Positions 1 through 8,950 of a DNA stretch of 64,000 nucleotides are shown here, in pieces. Where the stretch lies: positions 372,001-436,000 of the forward strand of contig NZ_JABRXF010000002.1 in the NCBI RefSeq assembly GCF_013266695.1. The letters run 5' to 3'. Within the stretch, counting starts at the first letter, position 1, and every line of letters starts with the position of its first letter. The notes under the pieces were generated by a model. That model did not search any database. It was not told the origin of the DNA and worked only from the letters and a program-made list of their open reading frames with translations. A program made the position numbers and the translations under genes. Origin of the DNA: Hongsoonwoonella zoysiae (GTDB taxonomy: Bacteria > Pseudomonadota > Alphaproteobacteria > Rhizobiales > Stappiaceae).

Positions 1-435
1 ATCGTCCTCGATCAGATCGATCTCAATGCCCTTGCGTTCCTTCAATTGCAGGAAGGCGACGAAATTCGAGACATATTCAGCCCGGCCGGTGATGACCCTG
101 TCGCCCGGTTTGAAGGGGATGGAGTAAAAAGCCATGTCCCAGGCGCGGGTGGCGTTTTCGATATATGCGATTTCGTTCGGCTGTGCGCCGATGAGTTCTG
201 CAACTGCCGGATAGAAATCGTCGATCCTCGCTTTTGCCGCTGCCGCCGCTTCGTAACCGCCGATCGTCGCTTCCAGATCGATATGCGCCTTGACCGCCGC
301 AACGACGGGGCGCGGAGGCAGGGACGAACCGGCATTGTTGAAATGGGTGACGGTTTCGCAACCCGGCGTGTCGGCGCGCAGGCCTGCAATGTCGGAGGAT
401 GTGAGGAATGGCTGTTCGCTGGAATTGGCTGGCAT
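1..435 (-). CDS. Class V aminotransferase / cysteine desulfurase-like protein (C-terminus cut by window edge)
   Basis: The frame is open from an ATG at 435 leftward to base 1, giving the first 145 residues. [10 protein letters not shown] (residues 31-40) is the usual N-terminal substrate and cofactor loop of PLP-dependent class V aminotransferases of the NifS/SufS/isopenicillin epimerase type. [11 protein letters not shown] and [15 protein letters not shown] follow in family order. The PLP lysine lies outside the window, so catalytic competence cannot be judged. The gene is divergent from the gamma-glutamylcyclotransferase-like gene, leaving about 75 bases for both promoters. The family includes desulfurases, lyases and epimerases; I cannot say which this is. 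Family assignment is firm, substrate unknown. Confidence 0.85.
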   Translation of the reverse strand, partial: MPANSSEQPFLTSSDIAGLRADTPGCETVTHFNNAGSSLPPRPVVAAVKAHIDLEATIGGYEAAAAAKARIDDFYPAVAELIGAQPNEIAYIENATRAWDMAFYSIPFKPGDRVITGRAEYVSNFVAFLQLKERKGIEIDLIEDD

Positions 436-510
436 TTGACGGCTCGCTTGATGGCGCTATGGTCACGGACTTCGACAGATCACCCGCGATTCATCGATCA
501 GGATAATGCT

Positions 511-1137
511 TTGACGATCACTTATTTCGGCTATGGTTCGCTCGTCAATCGGCAAACCCTTTCGCCGGAAAGCAAGGCCGTGCCCGGAGAACTGCGAGGC
601 TGGGTGCGCGAATGGCGGGTCAAGGGCAAGGTCGCCGGGATCGGCACCGGGGCTTGCGCGTTGACCGTGCGCCGTGAACCGGAAGTTTCGATCCGCGGCG
701 TTATGGTGAGCGAGCCGGCAAGCGGGCTTGCCGCACTCACGAAACGTGAAATCCGCTATGACCGCATCGACGGGATCGCGTCGGAGTTCCACGCCGAACG
801 CCAGGAGGACGACGTGCCGCAGGACGCCTTCCTCTACCAGGCGAAATCAGGCCACTATGACTGGGGTGATGCGGACCACCCGATCCTGCAAAGCTATGTC
901 GACTGCGTGCTTGCCGGGTTCTTCGACCATTGGGGCGAAAAGGGGATCGATCATTTTCTGGCGACGACCGACGGCTGGCACGTGCCGATCCTCGCCGACC
1001 GCGCCGACCCGCGCTACCCGAGGGCAGTTTCGCTTGAGCGGGAACTTGCCTTGCTGATCGACGAAAAGCTTTCACAAGTTGGCGTGGATTATATCCAAGT
1101 TTCGGGAGGAGAGGCCATTGAAGACCGAGCGCTATGA
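511..1137 (+). CDS. Gamma-glutamylcyclotransferase-like protein
   Basis: A 208-residue protein opening with ITYFGYGSLVNR, the glycine-rich YGSL signature of the gamma-glutamylcyclotransferase (GGCT/AIG2) fold, which releases 5-oxoproline from gamma-glutamyl compounds. I chose the TTG at 511 because AGGA at 500-503 sits 7 bases upstream and the domain begins immediately. An in-frame ATG at 451 would add 20 residues without a ribosome binding site and run into the promoter of the divergent aminotransferase. The 3' end overlaps the start of the SMP-30 gene by 20 bases, so the two are probably cotranscribed. The exact substrate is not readable from sequence. Confidence 0.75.
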   Translation: MTITYFGYGSLVNRQTLSPESKAVPGELRGWVREWRVKGKVAGIGTGACALTVRREPEVSIRGVMVSEPASGLAALTKREIRYDRIDGIASEFHAERQEDDVPQDAFLYQAKSGHYDWGDADHPILQSYVDCVLAGFFDHWGEKGIDHFLATTDGWHVPILADRADPRYPRAVSLERELALLIDEKLSQVGVDYIQVSGGEAIEDRAL

Positions 1138-2035
1138 AATCCGCGACGAACGCTTCAGGAGAAGCATCAAGCTTGCCGAACCTGTCGAGCAGATCTGGGC
1201 GGAAGGACAATGGACGGAAGGCCCGGTCTATTCGCCGGCCTTCCGCTCGCTGATATGGAGCGACATCCCCAACGACCGGCGCCTGAGGTGGGACGAACTG
1301 ACGGGTGCTGTAGGCGACTTCCGAAGCGGCCTTGGGTGCTATACGAACGGCAGCACCCTCGACCGGCAAGGGCGCATCGTCGCCTGCGAGCACGGCACGC
1401 GCACGGTCACGCGCATCGAGCACGACGGCACGGTGACGACGCTTGCAAGCCGTTATCAGGGTAAGCGCTTCAACAGCCCGAACGACGTGGTCGTGAAATC
1501 CGACGGTTCGATCTGGTTCACCGATCCGGCCTACGGCATCGAGACGGATTACGAGGGATTTCAGGCCGACCCCGAGCAGGACGGCGAACACGTCTACCGT
1601 ATCGACCCGGTGAGCGGAGAGATAACGCGGGTTGCAGACGATTTCGCCTGCCCGAACGGGCTGGCCTTCTCGCTGGATGAAAAGACGCTCTATATCGCGG
1701 ATTCCGGGGGAACGCGCTACGCAAGCGGGGAACACCATATCCGCAAATTCTCGGTTGGTGACGACGGCAAGCTTTCAGGCGGGGAAGTGTTCGCCGAGTG
1801 CGAGGAAGGCGTGTTCGACGGCTTTCGCCTCGACAACCAGGGCCGCATTTGGACAAGTGCCGCCGACGGGGTGCATTGCATCCACCCGGACGGGACGCTG
1901 ATCGGCAAGATATTCGTGCCGGAAATCGTCTCCAACGTCTGCTTTGGCGGGCCGAAGGGAAACCGGCTTTTCATCACCGCATCGAAGAGTGTCTATACCG
2001 TGCGGCTTTGCACGACAGGCGCGAAAACGTTCTGA
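1118..2035 (+). CDS. SMP-30/gluconolactonase/LRE family protein
   Basis: A 305-residue six-bladed beta-propeller lactonase. TEGPVY near residue 33 supplies the metal-binding Glu34, NSPNDVVV carries the metal-binding Asn, and LYIADSGG carries the catalytic Asp; these are the conserved ligands of SMP-30/gluconolactonases, which hydrolyse sugar lactones. The start is a TTG at 1118 preceded by a strong GGGAGGAG ribosome binding site (1104-1111). It overlaps the end of the upstream cyclotransferase-like gene, suggesting translational coupling. A remnant of an oxidoreductase gene follows directly. The likely role is sugar acid metabolism, but the substrate lactone is unknown. Confidence 0.85.
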   Translation: MKTERYEIRDERFRRSIKLAEPVEQIWAEGQWTEGPVYSPAFRSLIWSDIPNDRRLRWDELTGAVGDFRSGLGCYTNGSTLDRQGRIVACEHGTRTVTRIEHDGTVTTLASRYQGKRFNSPNDVVVKSDGSIWFTDPAYGIETDYEGFQADPEQDGEHVYRIDPVSGEITRVADDFACPNGLAFSLDEKTLYIADSGGTRYASGEHHIRKFSVGDDGKLSGGEVFAECEEGVFDGFRLDNQGRIWTSAADGVHCIHPDGTLIGKIFVPEIVSNVCFGGPKGNRLFITASKSVYTVRLCTTGAKTF

Positions 2036-2037
2036 CC

Positions 2038-2211
2038 TTCGGCCAGCGCCCGATGCCCGATGACGGAATGCCGATCATCGAGCCGGCAGGAGACATCGAA
2101 GGCCTTTTTATAGCTGTCGCACATGCCGGGCTGATCCTGGGGCCATTGGCGGGGAGACTTGTCGCCGGCGAGTTAATGTCGGGCCGCCGGAACCAATACC
2201 TTGCGGATTGA
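2038..2211 (+). pseudogene. C-terminal remnant of a D-amino-acid dehydrogenase/DAO-type FAD oxidoreductase
   Basis: Immediately after the SMP-30 stop, a short frame reads about 57 residues ending at TGA 2209-2211. It contains RPMPDDGMPIIEPAG, IEGLFIAVAHAG and LAGRLVAGEL. This order (RPMPxDGxPIIGP, then GLYVAxxHSG, then PLAGRLxAEEI) is the hallmark of the C-terminus of glycine/D-amino acid oxidases. No N-terminal FAD-binding half is present upstream, because that space is the intact SMP-30 gene. I read it as the leftover of a deleted gene, perhaps once part of the same catabolic operon. The motif match is by recall of the family, not a database search. Confidence 0.55.
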
Positions 2212-2322
2212 AGCGGGCGTTGGGGCATCCGTGCAGGGCATGTTACCGTAACGAAAGTACGGTATTTTTCGGGAGACCCGAGACTGCCTTGTCTGGATAA
2301 AGCCGTGCAGCGGGGGTGGAAC

Positions 2323-3441
2323 ATGTTGCCAGGAGCCCTTTTTCTCAGGATTGGAAGCTGCTTCCCGCTGGCCTTTTTGATGGGCATGACCCTTTCAATT
2401 GTTAATTCAAACGCCGCCGATCTGACGGTGGTGACATGGGGCGGCAGCTACGCCAAAAGCCAGCAGGAGGCCTATGGAAAGCCGTTTGAGGAGAAAACGG
2501 GAAAGACCATCGACTGGGTGAACTACAACGGCGGGCTTGCCGATATCCGCGCGCAGGTGAAAAGCGGCGATGTTATCTGGGATGTCGTCGACGTTTTTCC
2601 GAGCGATGCGCGAAAGGGATGCGCCGACGGGCTTTTCGAGAAGCTGCCCGAAAACATGTTTTCATCCTCGGATGCCGACGGGAATTTCGAAGACGATCTG
2701 ATCGTGCCGCGCCCCAACGAATGCGTTTCTCCCAACATCATCTGGTCGTGGGTGACCTTTTACGCCAAAGACCGCTTTAAGGGCGAAGGCCCGCGAACGA
2801 TTGCCGATTTCTTCGATATAGACCGCTTTCCGGGCAAGCGTGGCTTGAGCGTATTCGCCCAATCGAACCTGGAAATGGCGCTGGTGGCGGATGGCGTGGC
2901 GCCCGGCGACGTTTACGACGTGCTATCCACCGAAGAAGGGCTCGACCGTGCGATTGGCAAGCTTGAGAGCCTTGGCGATCAGATTGTGTTCTGGTCGGCG
3001 GGAACCGAGCCGCTGGAACTTGTGAATTCGGGCCAGGTGGCGATCTCGACCGGATACAACGGCCGGGTGAGCGAGGCCATTCTTTTCCAGGGTGCGGAAT
3101 ACGAAATCATCTGGGATGGCCAGGTGCTGGAAGAGGAATGGTTTGCGCTGGTGAAAGGATCGACGAACCGGCAGGAGGCATTGGAATTCCTGAAAATCAG
3201 CGCCACGCCGCAGGCCCAGGCCGAACAGGCCCGGTGGATCCCCTATGGTCCCATGCGTCGCTCGGCATTGAAAATCATCCGCGAGAACGAACCGTGGTTT
3301 CACGGCGGCAAGACCGTTCTGGAACATATGCCTGACCGTGAAGAGGTTATGGACCGCACCATAATCGCCGACCCCGACTGGTGGACGAATAATGGCGCTG
3401 AGGCATCCGAACGCTACAAGGCCTGGATGGAAAGCCGCTGA
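2323..3441 (+). CDS. ABC transporter periplasmic substrate-binding protein (spermidine/putrescine type)
   Basis: A 372-residue extracellular solute-binding protein. A hydrophobic signal segment (about residues 5-30) ends near SNAAD and is followed by LTVVTWGGSYAKSQQEA, the typical mature start of PotD/PotF-like binding proteins. VTFYAKDRF, GYNGRVSEA and IPYGPMRRSA fit the same family. The ATG at 2323 follows the G-rich GGGGGTGGA; a GTG 18 bases upstream is an alternative. No permease or ATPase gene adjoins it, so it is an orphan here and must work with a transporter encoded elsewhere or act otherwise. Polyamine binding is a family-level guess; related proteins bind other cationic or amino-acid-like ligands. 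Confidence 0.85.
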   Translation: MLPGALFLRIGSCFPLAFLMGMTLSIVNSNAADLTVVTWGGSYAKSQQEAYGKPFEEKTGKTIDWVNYNGGLADIRAQVKSGDVIWDVVDVFPSDARKGCADGLFEKLPENMFSSSDADGNFEDDLIVPRPNECVSPNIIWSWVTFYAKDRFKGEGPRTIADFFDIDRFPGKRGLSVFAQSNLEMALVADGVAPGDVYDVLSTEEGLDRAIGKLESLGDQIVFWSAGTEPLELVNSGQVAISTGYNGRVSEAILFQGAEYEIIWDGQVLEEEWFALVKGSTNRQEALEFLKISATPQAQAEQARWIPYGPMRRSALKIIRENEPWFHGGKTVLEHMPDREEVMDRTIIADPDWWTNNGAEASERYKAWMESR

Positions 3442-3480
3442 CGGGGCATTGCGATCCAAAGCTATTTCCCCAAGTCACCC

Positions 3481-3532
3481 GAATCTGAAGTTTGTCTCAG
3501 TTCCCGGCAGGCTCTGAACGAACTTCAGATTC
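3481..3532. repeat. Inverted repeat, 12-base perfect arms
   Basis: GAATCTGAAGTT at 3481-3492 is matched by its exact reverse complement at 3521-3532, enclosing a 28-base loop that has a further GTTC/GAAC pairing. It lies about 40 bases past the solute-binding protein stop. It could be a terminator-like hairpin, though no T-run follows, or a palindromic intergenic repeat. Confidence 0.7.
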
Positions 3533-3559
3533 AAAAGGGCGACTAGCAAATATATGTTT

Positions 3560-3637
3560 CTAGTGTGGTTTTCGGATTTGAAATACGCTCCGGAGGCTGC
3601 TGCTAAACTGTGGCGTATTTCAAATCCACCACACTAG
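3560..3637. repeat. Long imperfect inverted repeat with CTAG ends
   Basis: The left arm (3560-3588) begins CTAGTGTGGT and continues GGATTTGAAATACGC. The right arm (3613-3637) is the reverse complement apart from four extra bases (TTTC) in the left arm. The arms are about 25-29 bases with a 24-base centre. This is too long for an ordinary terminator and resembles a small palindromic repeat or MITE-like element. A short hairpin, CAAGTC/GACTTG (3640-3645 and 3651-3656), follows before the cyclase gene. Confidence 0.75.
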
Positions 3638-3669
3638 GTCAAGTCGGTTAGACTTGCCTTTGGGGTTTC

Positions 3670-6000
3670 ATGAGCGAAGCAAGCACACAGCGCAGGCTTT
3701 CAGCAATCCTGGTCATGGACGTGGCCGGATACAGCCGCCTGATGGCTCGGGACGAGACGGGCACTTTCGAGCATCTTGCCGAGGCGCATGATACCATCAT
3801 CCTGCCCTTGACAGGGCAGCACCATGGCCGGCTCGTCAAGCGCATGGGCGACGGGTTTCTGCTGGAGTTCCCGAGCATTGTCGATGCGGTGAATTTCGCG
3901 CTCGCCTTTCAGGAAAAAATGGCGACAGCCAACGAGCCGCGCCGCGACGGCGAGAAGCTCATTTTCCGGATCGGCATTAATTTCGGCGACGTGATCGGCG
4001 ATGGCAGCGACATTTATGGCGACGGCGTGAATATCGCCGCTCGGCTGGAGCCGCTGGCCCCGCCCGGTGGCATCTGCATTTCGGCAAAGGTGGAAGAGGA
4101 AATCAGGGGCAAGATCGACACCGCCTTCGAGCCGATGGGCGCGCGGGCGCTCAAGAACATTCCTACGCCCGTCGAAACATATGCAGTGCGCATCGATCCT
4201 TCGGCCCCACCGATCGCCAGTCGGCGACCGCGGCGGTTGGTAATTGCGGGAGCAGTTGTGGCGGTGGCCGCGGGACTTGTGGGCGGTGCCTACTTCTTCT
4301 GGCCCGGAGTGCGGCAGGTTGCCGAGCCGGCCCGTGAAGCGCTGATGGCCCACCCCTTGCCCGACAAGCCGTCTATCGCCGTGCTGCCATTCAAGAACGT
4401 TACCGCGCAGGACGAGGCCGGCTGGTTCGCAGACGGTGTGACCGAAGACCTGATAACCGACCTTTCCAAGGTGGACGGGCTATTCGTGATTTCTCGCAAT
4501 TCCTCTTTCACGTTCAAAGGCAAGGAGACATCGACGCAACAGGCGGCAGAGACGCTTGGCGTCAGATATGTACTGGAAGGGAGCGTGCGAAGGGCTGGAA
4601 ACAGGGTGCGCATCAATGCGCAGCTTGTCGAAACGATAACGGGAGGCGCGGTCTGGGCCGAACGTTATGACGGAGACGCCGAAGCCGTGTTCGATTTGCA
4701 GGATGAAATAACATCCCGCATCATCGCGGAACTGACGGACCGGCTACTGCCGGGCGGTCCCGAGGTCGCGGCACGCGAGGAAACGGAAAATCCGGCCGCG
4801 CACGATGCGTACCTGAGAGGGCTCGCGCTCTACCGAAGGGGGAGCCCGCAAGACTACGCGGCAGCGGCAAGGGCATTCTCACGCGCGATGGAGCTTGATA
4901 CCGGTTACGAGCGCCCGCGCACCGCACTTGCCAAGACATACGCCCAGGCCGCATTCGGCGTGCAGGATTACGCCGATGCACTTGGCCTTCACTGGGCCGA
5001 TGCGCTTGCCCGCTCGTGGGTTCTGCTGGCGAAGGAAACCGAAGAGCCGAATGCGGACAGGCAGGTGATCCGTTCCTGGCTTGCGCTCAGGAAACACCAG
5101 CACGAGCGCGCCATTGCCGATGCGGAACGAGCGCTGATCCTCAGCCCCAACGACACCGACGCGATGGAAGCGCTGGCCGAAGCCGAAATATACGCCGGAC
5201 GGGCGCAAGCCGGGCTCAAGGTGGCGGAGCAGGCGCTGCGCCAGAACCCGGCGGCTCCCGCCAAGGCGCATTACCTGATCGGACTTGCCAATTATGCCCA
5301 AGGTCAGCCGCAGGCCGCGCTGGAAGCTCTGGACCGTGCCATCGCGGCTGCCCCTGGCCGACGCTCGGAATTCGCCGGTATCCGCGCAGCCACGCTCGCC
5401 GAGCTGGGGCGGGACGACGATGCGCGCGAAGCGTTCGAGGTTTTTTCGCGCGGCTATCTCGACCGGCCCTCGATGTCATGGACGGTGCGGCCCGAAACCT
5501 TCCGCAACCCGCGCTTTCACACCTGGCGCAACATCGACCTTGCCTGGGCCGTCTTCACCCATCCGTTTCGCGACCCGCTCGTGCAGGAGCGTTTCGCCGT
5601 TTCACTTCGGGTCGCGGGCGCGCCGGAAGGCATCGGGGGTTATCTGCCGCTCAACCGGGGCAACAGGCTTGAAGGCGCGGAGATCAGGGAGGCAGCCTTC
5701 GGCAGGGAGATTTCGGGAAGCGATTTCTGGCTTGCCGAAAAGGAATGGCGGCAAACGCGGACGGAAGAGGGAGAGGTGACCCATCACGGTGTGCCGATCC
5801 ATGTTGGCCCTCCTCAAGCGGACAAGGGGGAGGGGACGACACGCGACAACCTCTTGTGCGAGCGATGGCTGCTCGAAGACCAATGGGTGGAAATCTGCTC
5901 AAGCGTCTATCGCATGTTCGATGCGCGCTCGCGCGCCCGATGGGGCGACTACGTGATGGTTACGGACATCGGCCCGTTTCCGTTTTCGGTGGTTGAATGA
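3670..6000 (+). CDS. Class III adenylate/guanylate cyclase with TolB-like and TPR domains
   Basis: A 776-residue signalling enzyme. The N-terminal cyclase homology domain (about 8-170) has both metal aspartates, Asp17 in VMDVAGYS and Asp61 in MGDGFLLEF, plus Lys57 and the Asn/Arg pair in VNIAARLE, so it should convert ATP (or GTP) to the cyclic nucleotide. One transmembrane helix follows at about 193-215 (VIAGAVVAVAAGLVGGAYFF). Then comes a FlgO/TolB-N-like segment starting KPSIAVLPFKN, and TPR helices to about residue 600. The C-terminal 170 residues are unassigned. This architecture is common and multi-copy in rhizobia. It is monocistronic, preceded by a hairpin-rich spacer, and meets the next gene tail to tail. 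Confidence 0.9.
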   Translation: MSEASTQRRLSAILVMDVAGYSRLMARDETGTFEHLAEAHDTIILPLTGQHHGRLVKRMGDGFLLEFPSIVDAVNFALAFQEKMATANEPRRDGEKLIFRIGINFGDVIGDGSDIYGDGVNIAARLEPLAPPGGICISAKVEEEIRGKIDTAFEPMGARALKNIPTPVETYAVRIDPSAPPIASRRPRRLVIAGAVVAVAAGLVGGAYFFWPGVRQVAEPAREALMAHPLPDKPSIAVLPFKNVTAQDEAGWFADGVTEDLITDLSKVDGLFVISRNSSFTFKGKETSTQQAAETLGVRYVLEGSVRRAGNRVRINAQLVETITGGAVWAERYDGDAEAVFDLQDEITSRIIAELTDRLLPGGPEVAAREETENPAAHDAYLRGLALYRRGSPQDYAAAARAFSRAMELDTGYERPRTALAKTYAQAAFGVQDYADALGLHWADALARSWVLLAKETEEPNADRQVIRSWLALRKHQHERAIADAERALILSPNDTDAMEALAEAEIYAGRAQAGLKVAEQALRQNPAAPAKAHYLIGLANYAQGQPQAALEALDRAIAAAPGRRSEFAGIRAATLAELGRDDDAREAFEVFSRGYLDRPSMSWTVRPETFRNPRFHTWRNIDLAWAVFTHPFRDPLVQERFAVSLRVAGAPEGIGGYLPLNRGNRLEGAEIREAAFGREISGSDFWLAEKEWRQTRTEEGEVTHHGVPIHVGPPQADKGEGTTRDNLLCERWLLEDQWVEICSSVYRMFDARSRARWGDYVMVTDIGPFPFSVVE

Positions 6001-6013
6001 AGGAGCGACCGTT

Positions 6014-6208
6014 CTACGGCTTCTTGCCGCCGGCGCTGTCCCACCAGACCAGGATCAGGTTGACCGCGCCGAACAGGAGGATAATGCCGAAGGAGACGGC
6101 GCCGAAGGCCTTGGCGCTGAGGCCCGTCGGGTTGCCGAAGAGCAGGAAGGGAATGCTGACGAGCGCGATCAGCATGATCGCCGCGGTCAGCTTGTCTTTC
6201 AGGCTCAT
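6014..6208 (-). CDS. Small two-helix membrane protein
   Basis: A 64-residue protein beginning MSLKDKLTAA, with two hydrophobic stretches (about 9-26 and 34-54) and a charged C-terminus. The start is fixed by GGAGGAA about 7 bases upstream of the ATG; an in-frame ATG five codons earlier overlaps that site. It is convergent with the cyclase gene, 13 bases away. I do not recognise a named family; the length, strong ribosome binding site and clean membrane topology support it being real. Confidence 0.65.
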   Translation of the reverse strand: MSLKDKLTAAIMLIALVSIPFLLFGNPTGLSAKAFGAVSFGIILLFGAVNLILVWWDSAGGKKP

Positions 6209-6343
6209 GGCCCGTTCCTCCATCGCGGTCCTGGAACGACCGGCGGCATATCGAACCGCCTGAATATATTACGTTACGGCAGGAAAAGGGTGCACGTCTA
6301 TGCCCTCATCTCGGGGTGGGTGGGTCATGCTGTTAGCCGGCCA

Positions 6344-7069
6344 TTACCCGATCACATAGCGCTGAAGCAGAAAGCCGACACACCATGCGATACCTGCGGC
6401 GGTCATTCCGATGATCAAGGTTTCGATGGCTGAGGCCAGCCAGCGCTGCGTCGACCAGACCGATTTTGCCGCTCCGATCATCAAAAAAACGAGGCCGGTG
6501 AGGAGCGTTGCCGTCGCCGCGCTCGCGTGAGCGCCGAAGGCGAAGGGAATGAGCGGCACCGCACCGCAGATGACGAAGGCGGAAAAGGTGGCAAGCGCAG
6601 CCCTTACCGGATCGCGCCGGATCGGCGAAACGCCGTGCTCCTCCTCCAGCATGGTGTCCAGCCAGACCTGGCGGCGAGAGGTTATCAGGGCGACGATGCG
6701 GCTCAGATCTCCGGCCGAATAGCCCTTGCGCGAGTAGATCTGGCGGATTTCCTCGCGTTCGCCTTCCGGCACGGTGTCGATGTGGCGCTCTTCCATCCGG
6801 CGCAGGCGGCGATAGTCGTCCCGTTCCGCCTTGGTGCCGGAATAATTGGCCGCCGCCATCGAAAACCCGTCGGCGAGAAGATTGGCGATGCCAAGTACAA
6901 GCGCGACCCTTGCTGAAAGATTGGCTCCGACCACGCCGGCGACGATGGCGAATGTGGTCACCGCGCCGTCGATACCGCCGTAAATCCAGTCGCGCAGGTA
7001 ATTGACCCTGGGACCGCCGGCCAGCCGTTCGGCGATCGCTTCCGGATCGTGATCGTGTTCGAGGTGCAT
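6344..7069 (-). CDS. VIT1/CCC1-family transporter
   Basis: A 241-residue membrane protein of the vacuolar iron transporter family, which moves Fe(II) or Mn(II) across membranes. YLRDWIYGGIDGAVTTFAIV is the characteristic first helix, LADGFSMAAANY the second, and the charged cytosolic segment with RRMEERHID and EEEHGVSPI holds the Glu/His metal-binding cluster. Three further helices complete the family five-helix plan. I chose the ATG at 7069 (MHLEHDHDPEAI). Upstream ATGs are possible but would add poorly conserved sequence. It is divergent from the DAHP synthase gene. In bacteria such proteins usually relieve iron or manganese excess; direction of transport here is inferred. Confidence 0.85.
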   Translation of the reverse strand: MHLEHDHDPEAIAERLAGGPRVNYLRDWIYGGIDGAVTTFAIVAGVVGANLSARVALVLGIANLLADGFSMAAANYSGTKAERDDYRRLRRMEERHIDTVPEGEREEIRQIYSRKGYSAGDLSRIVALITSRRQVWLDTMLEEEHGVSPIRRDPVRAALATFSAFVICGAVPLIPFAFGAHASAATATLLTGLVFLMIGAAKSVWSTQRWLASAIETLIIGMTAAGIAWCVGFLLQRYVIG

Positions 7070-7300
7070 CCGGTTTCCAGCTCGTTTCAAGGCGTTGTTC
7101 GGGCCCATCGATAATCGCAGGGCAGGCAAAGAATTGCCAACCCGGCTTATGGCCACAAGGCCGCCTTGCGTGTATAACCCCGCGCACGCTTGTTTCGGCG
7201 AAGGCCGAAAGCGGTGCTGCCCTTAAGAGAAGGGGTTGGAAATCCGGCGGTCTGACACTGGAAGACAATGACCGCGTCAAATGGTTCGGGAGTTGGAAAA

Positions 7301-8683
7301 ATGGCGGAGAAATGGACACCGGAATCCTGGCGGTCGAAGCCGATCGTGCAGGTGCCGGAGTATCCGGATCAAGAGGCTCTGGCGGATGTCGAACATCGCC
7401 TGTCGACCTATCCGCCGCTGGTTTTTGCAGGTGAGGCAAGGAAGCTGAAGGCACAGCTTGCCGAAGTCGCCGAAGGACGCGGTTTTCTGCTCCAGGGCGG
7501 CGACTGCGCAGAAAGCTTTGCCGAGCATCACGCAGACCATATCCGGGATTTCTTCCGCGTCTTCCTTCAGATGGCGGTCGTGCTCACCTACGCGGCTTCC
7601 CAACCGGTGGTTAAGGTGGGGCGTATCGCCGGGCAATTCGCCAAGCCGCGCTCGTCCAACATCGAAAAGCAGGGCGATGTGGAACTGCCGAGCTACCGGG
7701 GCGACATCATCAACGACATCGCCTTTACGCCGGAAAGCCGGATCCCCGATCCGCGCCGGCAGGTGATGGCCTACCGCCAGTCGGCGGCGACGCTCAATCT
7801 TCTGCGCGCTTTCGCGCAGGGCGGTTTCGCGAACCTCGACCACGTGCACCGCTGGATGCTCGGCTTTGTCAAGGACAGCCCGCAAAGCCACCGCTATCAG
7901 GCGCTGGCGGACCGCATTTCCGAAGCGCTTTCCTTCATGCGGGCCTGCGGCATCGATCCCGACAGCGCGCCTCAACTGCGCTCCACGGAGTTCTTCACCA
8001 GCCACGAGGCGCTGCTGCTGGGCTACGAACAGGCGATGACGCGCGTCGATTCCACCTCAGGCGACTGGTATGCCACATCCGGCCATATGATCTGGATCGG
8101 CGACCGTACGCGCCAGCCCGACCATGCGCATGTGGAGTTCTTCCGCGGCATCAAGAATCCGATCGGCCTGAAATGCGGTCCCTCGCTCAAACCGGACGAG
8201 TTGCTCAAGCTTACCGACATCCTGAACCCGGACAATGAAGCAGGCCGGCTGACGCTGATCTGCCGCTTCGGGGCGGACAAGGTGTTCGAGCATCTGCCGG
8301 GCCTTGTGCGGGCGGTGGAGCGCGAGGGCAAAAAGGTGGTGTGGTCGTGCGATCCGATGCATGGCAACACGATCACCGCGAATGCCTACAAGACGCGGCC
8401 CTTCGACCGCATCCTGAAGGAAGTGGAGGCGTTCTTCGCCGTTCACCGTGCCGAGGGAACGCATGCCGGGGGCATTCATGTGGAGATGACGGGCAAGGAT
8501 GTGACCGAATGTACGGGCGGTGCGCGCGCGCTGACCGCTGACGACCTTGCCGACCGCTACCACACGCATTGCGATCCGCGCCTGAATGCGGAACAGGCAC
8601 TGGAGCTTGCCTTCCTGATCGCCGAAAACCTGAAGAAGGAACGCGACGAGCGGGGCGCGGAGCGCGAGGCGGCAAGCGCTTGA
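7301..8683 (+). CDS. aroF: Class II 3-deoxy-7-phosphoheptulonate (DAHP) synthase
   Basis: A 460-residue enzyme of the plant-like class II DAHP synthases, which condense phosphoenolpyruvate and erythrose 4-phosphate in the first shikimate step. [25 protein letters not shown] (metal-binding Cys), GQFAKPRSS (PEP binding), CDPMHGNT and [12 protein letters not shown] are the family blocks in order. The start at 7301 is preceded by GGGAG (7288-7292). A codon 33 bases upstream is also in frame but has no comparable site. A strong terminator follows, so the gene is monocistronic. In alphaproteobacteria the symbol varies (aroF, aroG or aroH). No ACT-type regulatory domain is visible. Confidence 0.95.
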   Translation: MAEKWTPESWRSKPIVQVPEYPDQEALADVEHRLSTYPPLVFAGEARKLKAQLAEVAEGRGFLLQGGDCAESFAEHHADHIRDFFRVFLQMAVVLTYAASQPVVKVGRIAGQFAKPRSSNIEKQGDVELPSYRGDIINDIAFTPESRIPDPRRQVMAYRQSAATLNLLRAFAQGGFANLDHVHRWMLGFVKDSPQSHRYQALADRISEALSFMRACGIDPDSAPQLRSTEFFTSHEALLLGYEQAMTRVDSTSGDWYATSGHMIWIGDRTRQPDHAHVEFFRGIKNPIGLKCGPSLKPDELLKLTDILNPDNEAGRLTLICRFGADKVFEHLPGLVRAVEREGKKVVWSCDPMHGNTITANAYKTRPFDRILKEVEAFFAVHRAEGTHAGGIHVEMTGKDVTECTGGARALTADDLADRYHTHCDPRLNAEQALELAFLIAENLKKERDERGAEREAASA

Positions 8684-8725
8684 GGCGGATAAGGATCGGT
8701 CCGGTTCGCCGGGCTGGCCTGATAG

Positions 8726-8765
8726 GCCTGCGTCAGGATGCAAACATCCGGACGCAGGCTTTTTT
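8726..8765 (+). terminator. Rho-independent terminator of the DAHP synthase gene
   Basis: GCCTGCGTC (8726-8734) pairs with GACGCAGGC (8751-8759), and inside it GGATG (8736-8740) pairs with CATCC (8745-8749) around a CAAA loop. A run of six T follows at 8760-8765. It begins 42 bases after the stop codon. Confidence 0.93.
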
Positions 8766-8950
8766 ATGCCTGCTCCAGACCGCGGCTATCGTCGGCGCCA
8801 AAGGCGGCGGATGACCGGTTCCAGGTCTCGCGGCTCAAACAGCCGTCTTATAGGGATTTACACGTACTCGATTTAACCGCTCATACATTCCTTCCGGGAT
8901 ATAAACCCAGGATTGCATTTATGTTCTGATACCGTTTCCGGAGAAAATTC

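Noticed and set aside
46-510. Upstream extension of the cyclotransferase-like frame to base 46
   Set aside because: It overlaps the aminotransferase gene on the other strand and is not family-like; the TTG at 511 has a ribosome binding site.
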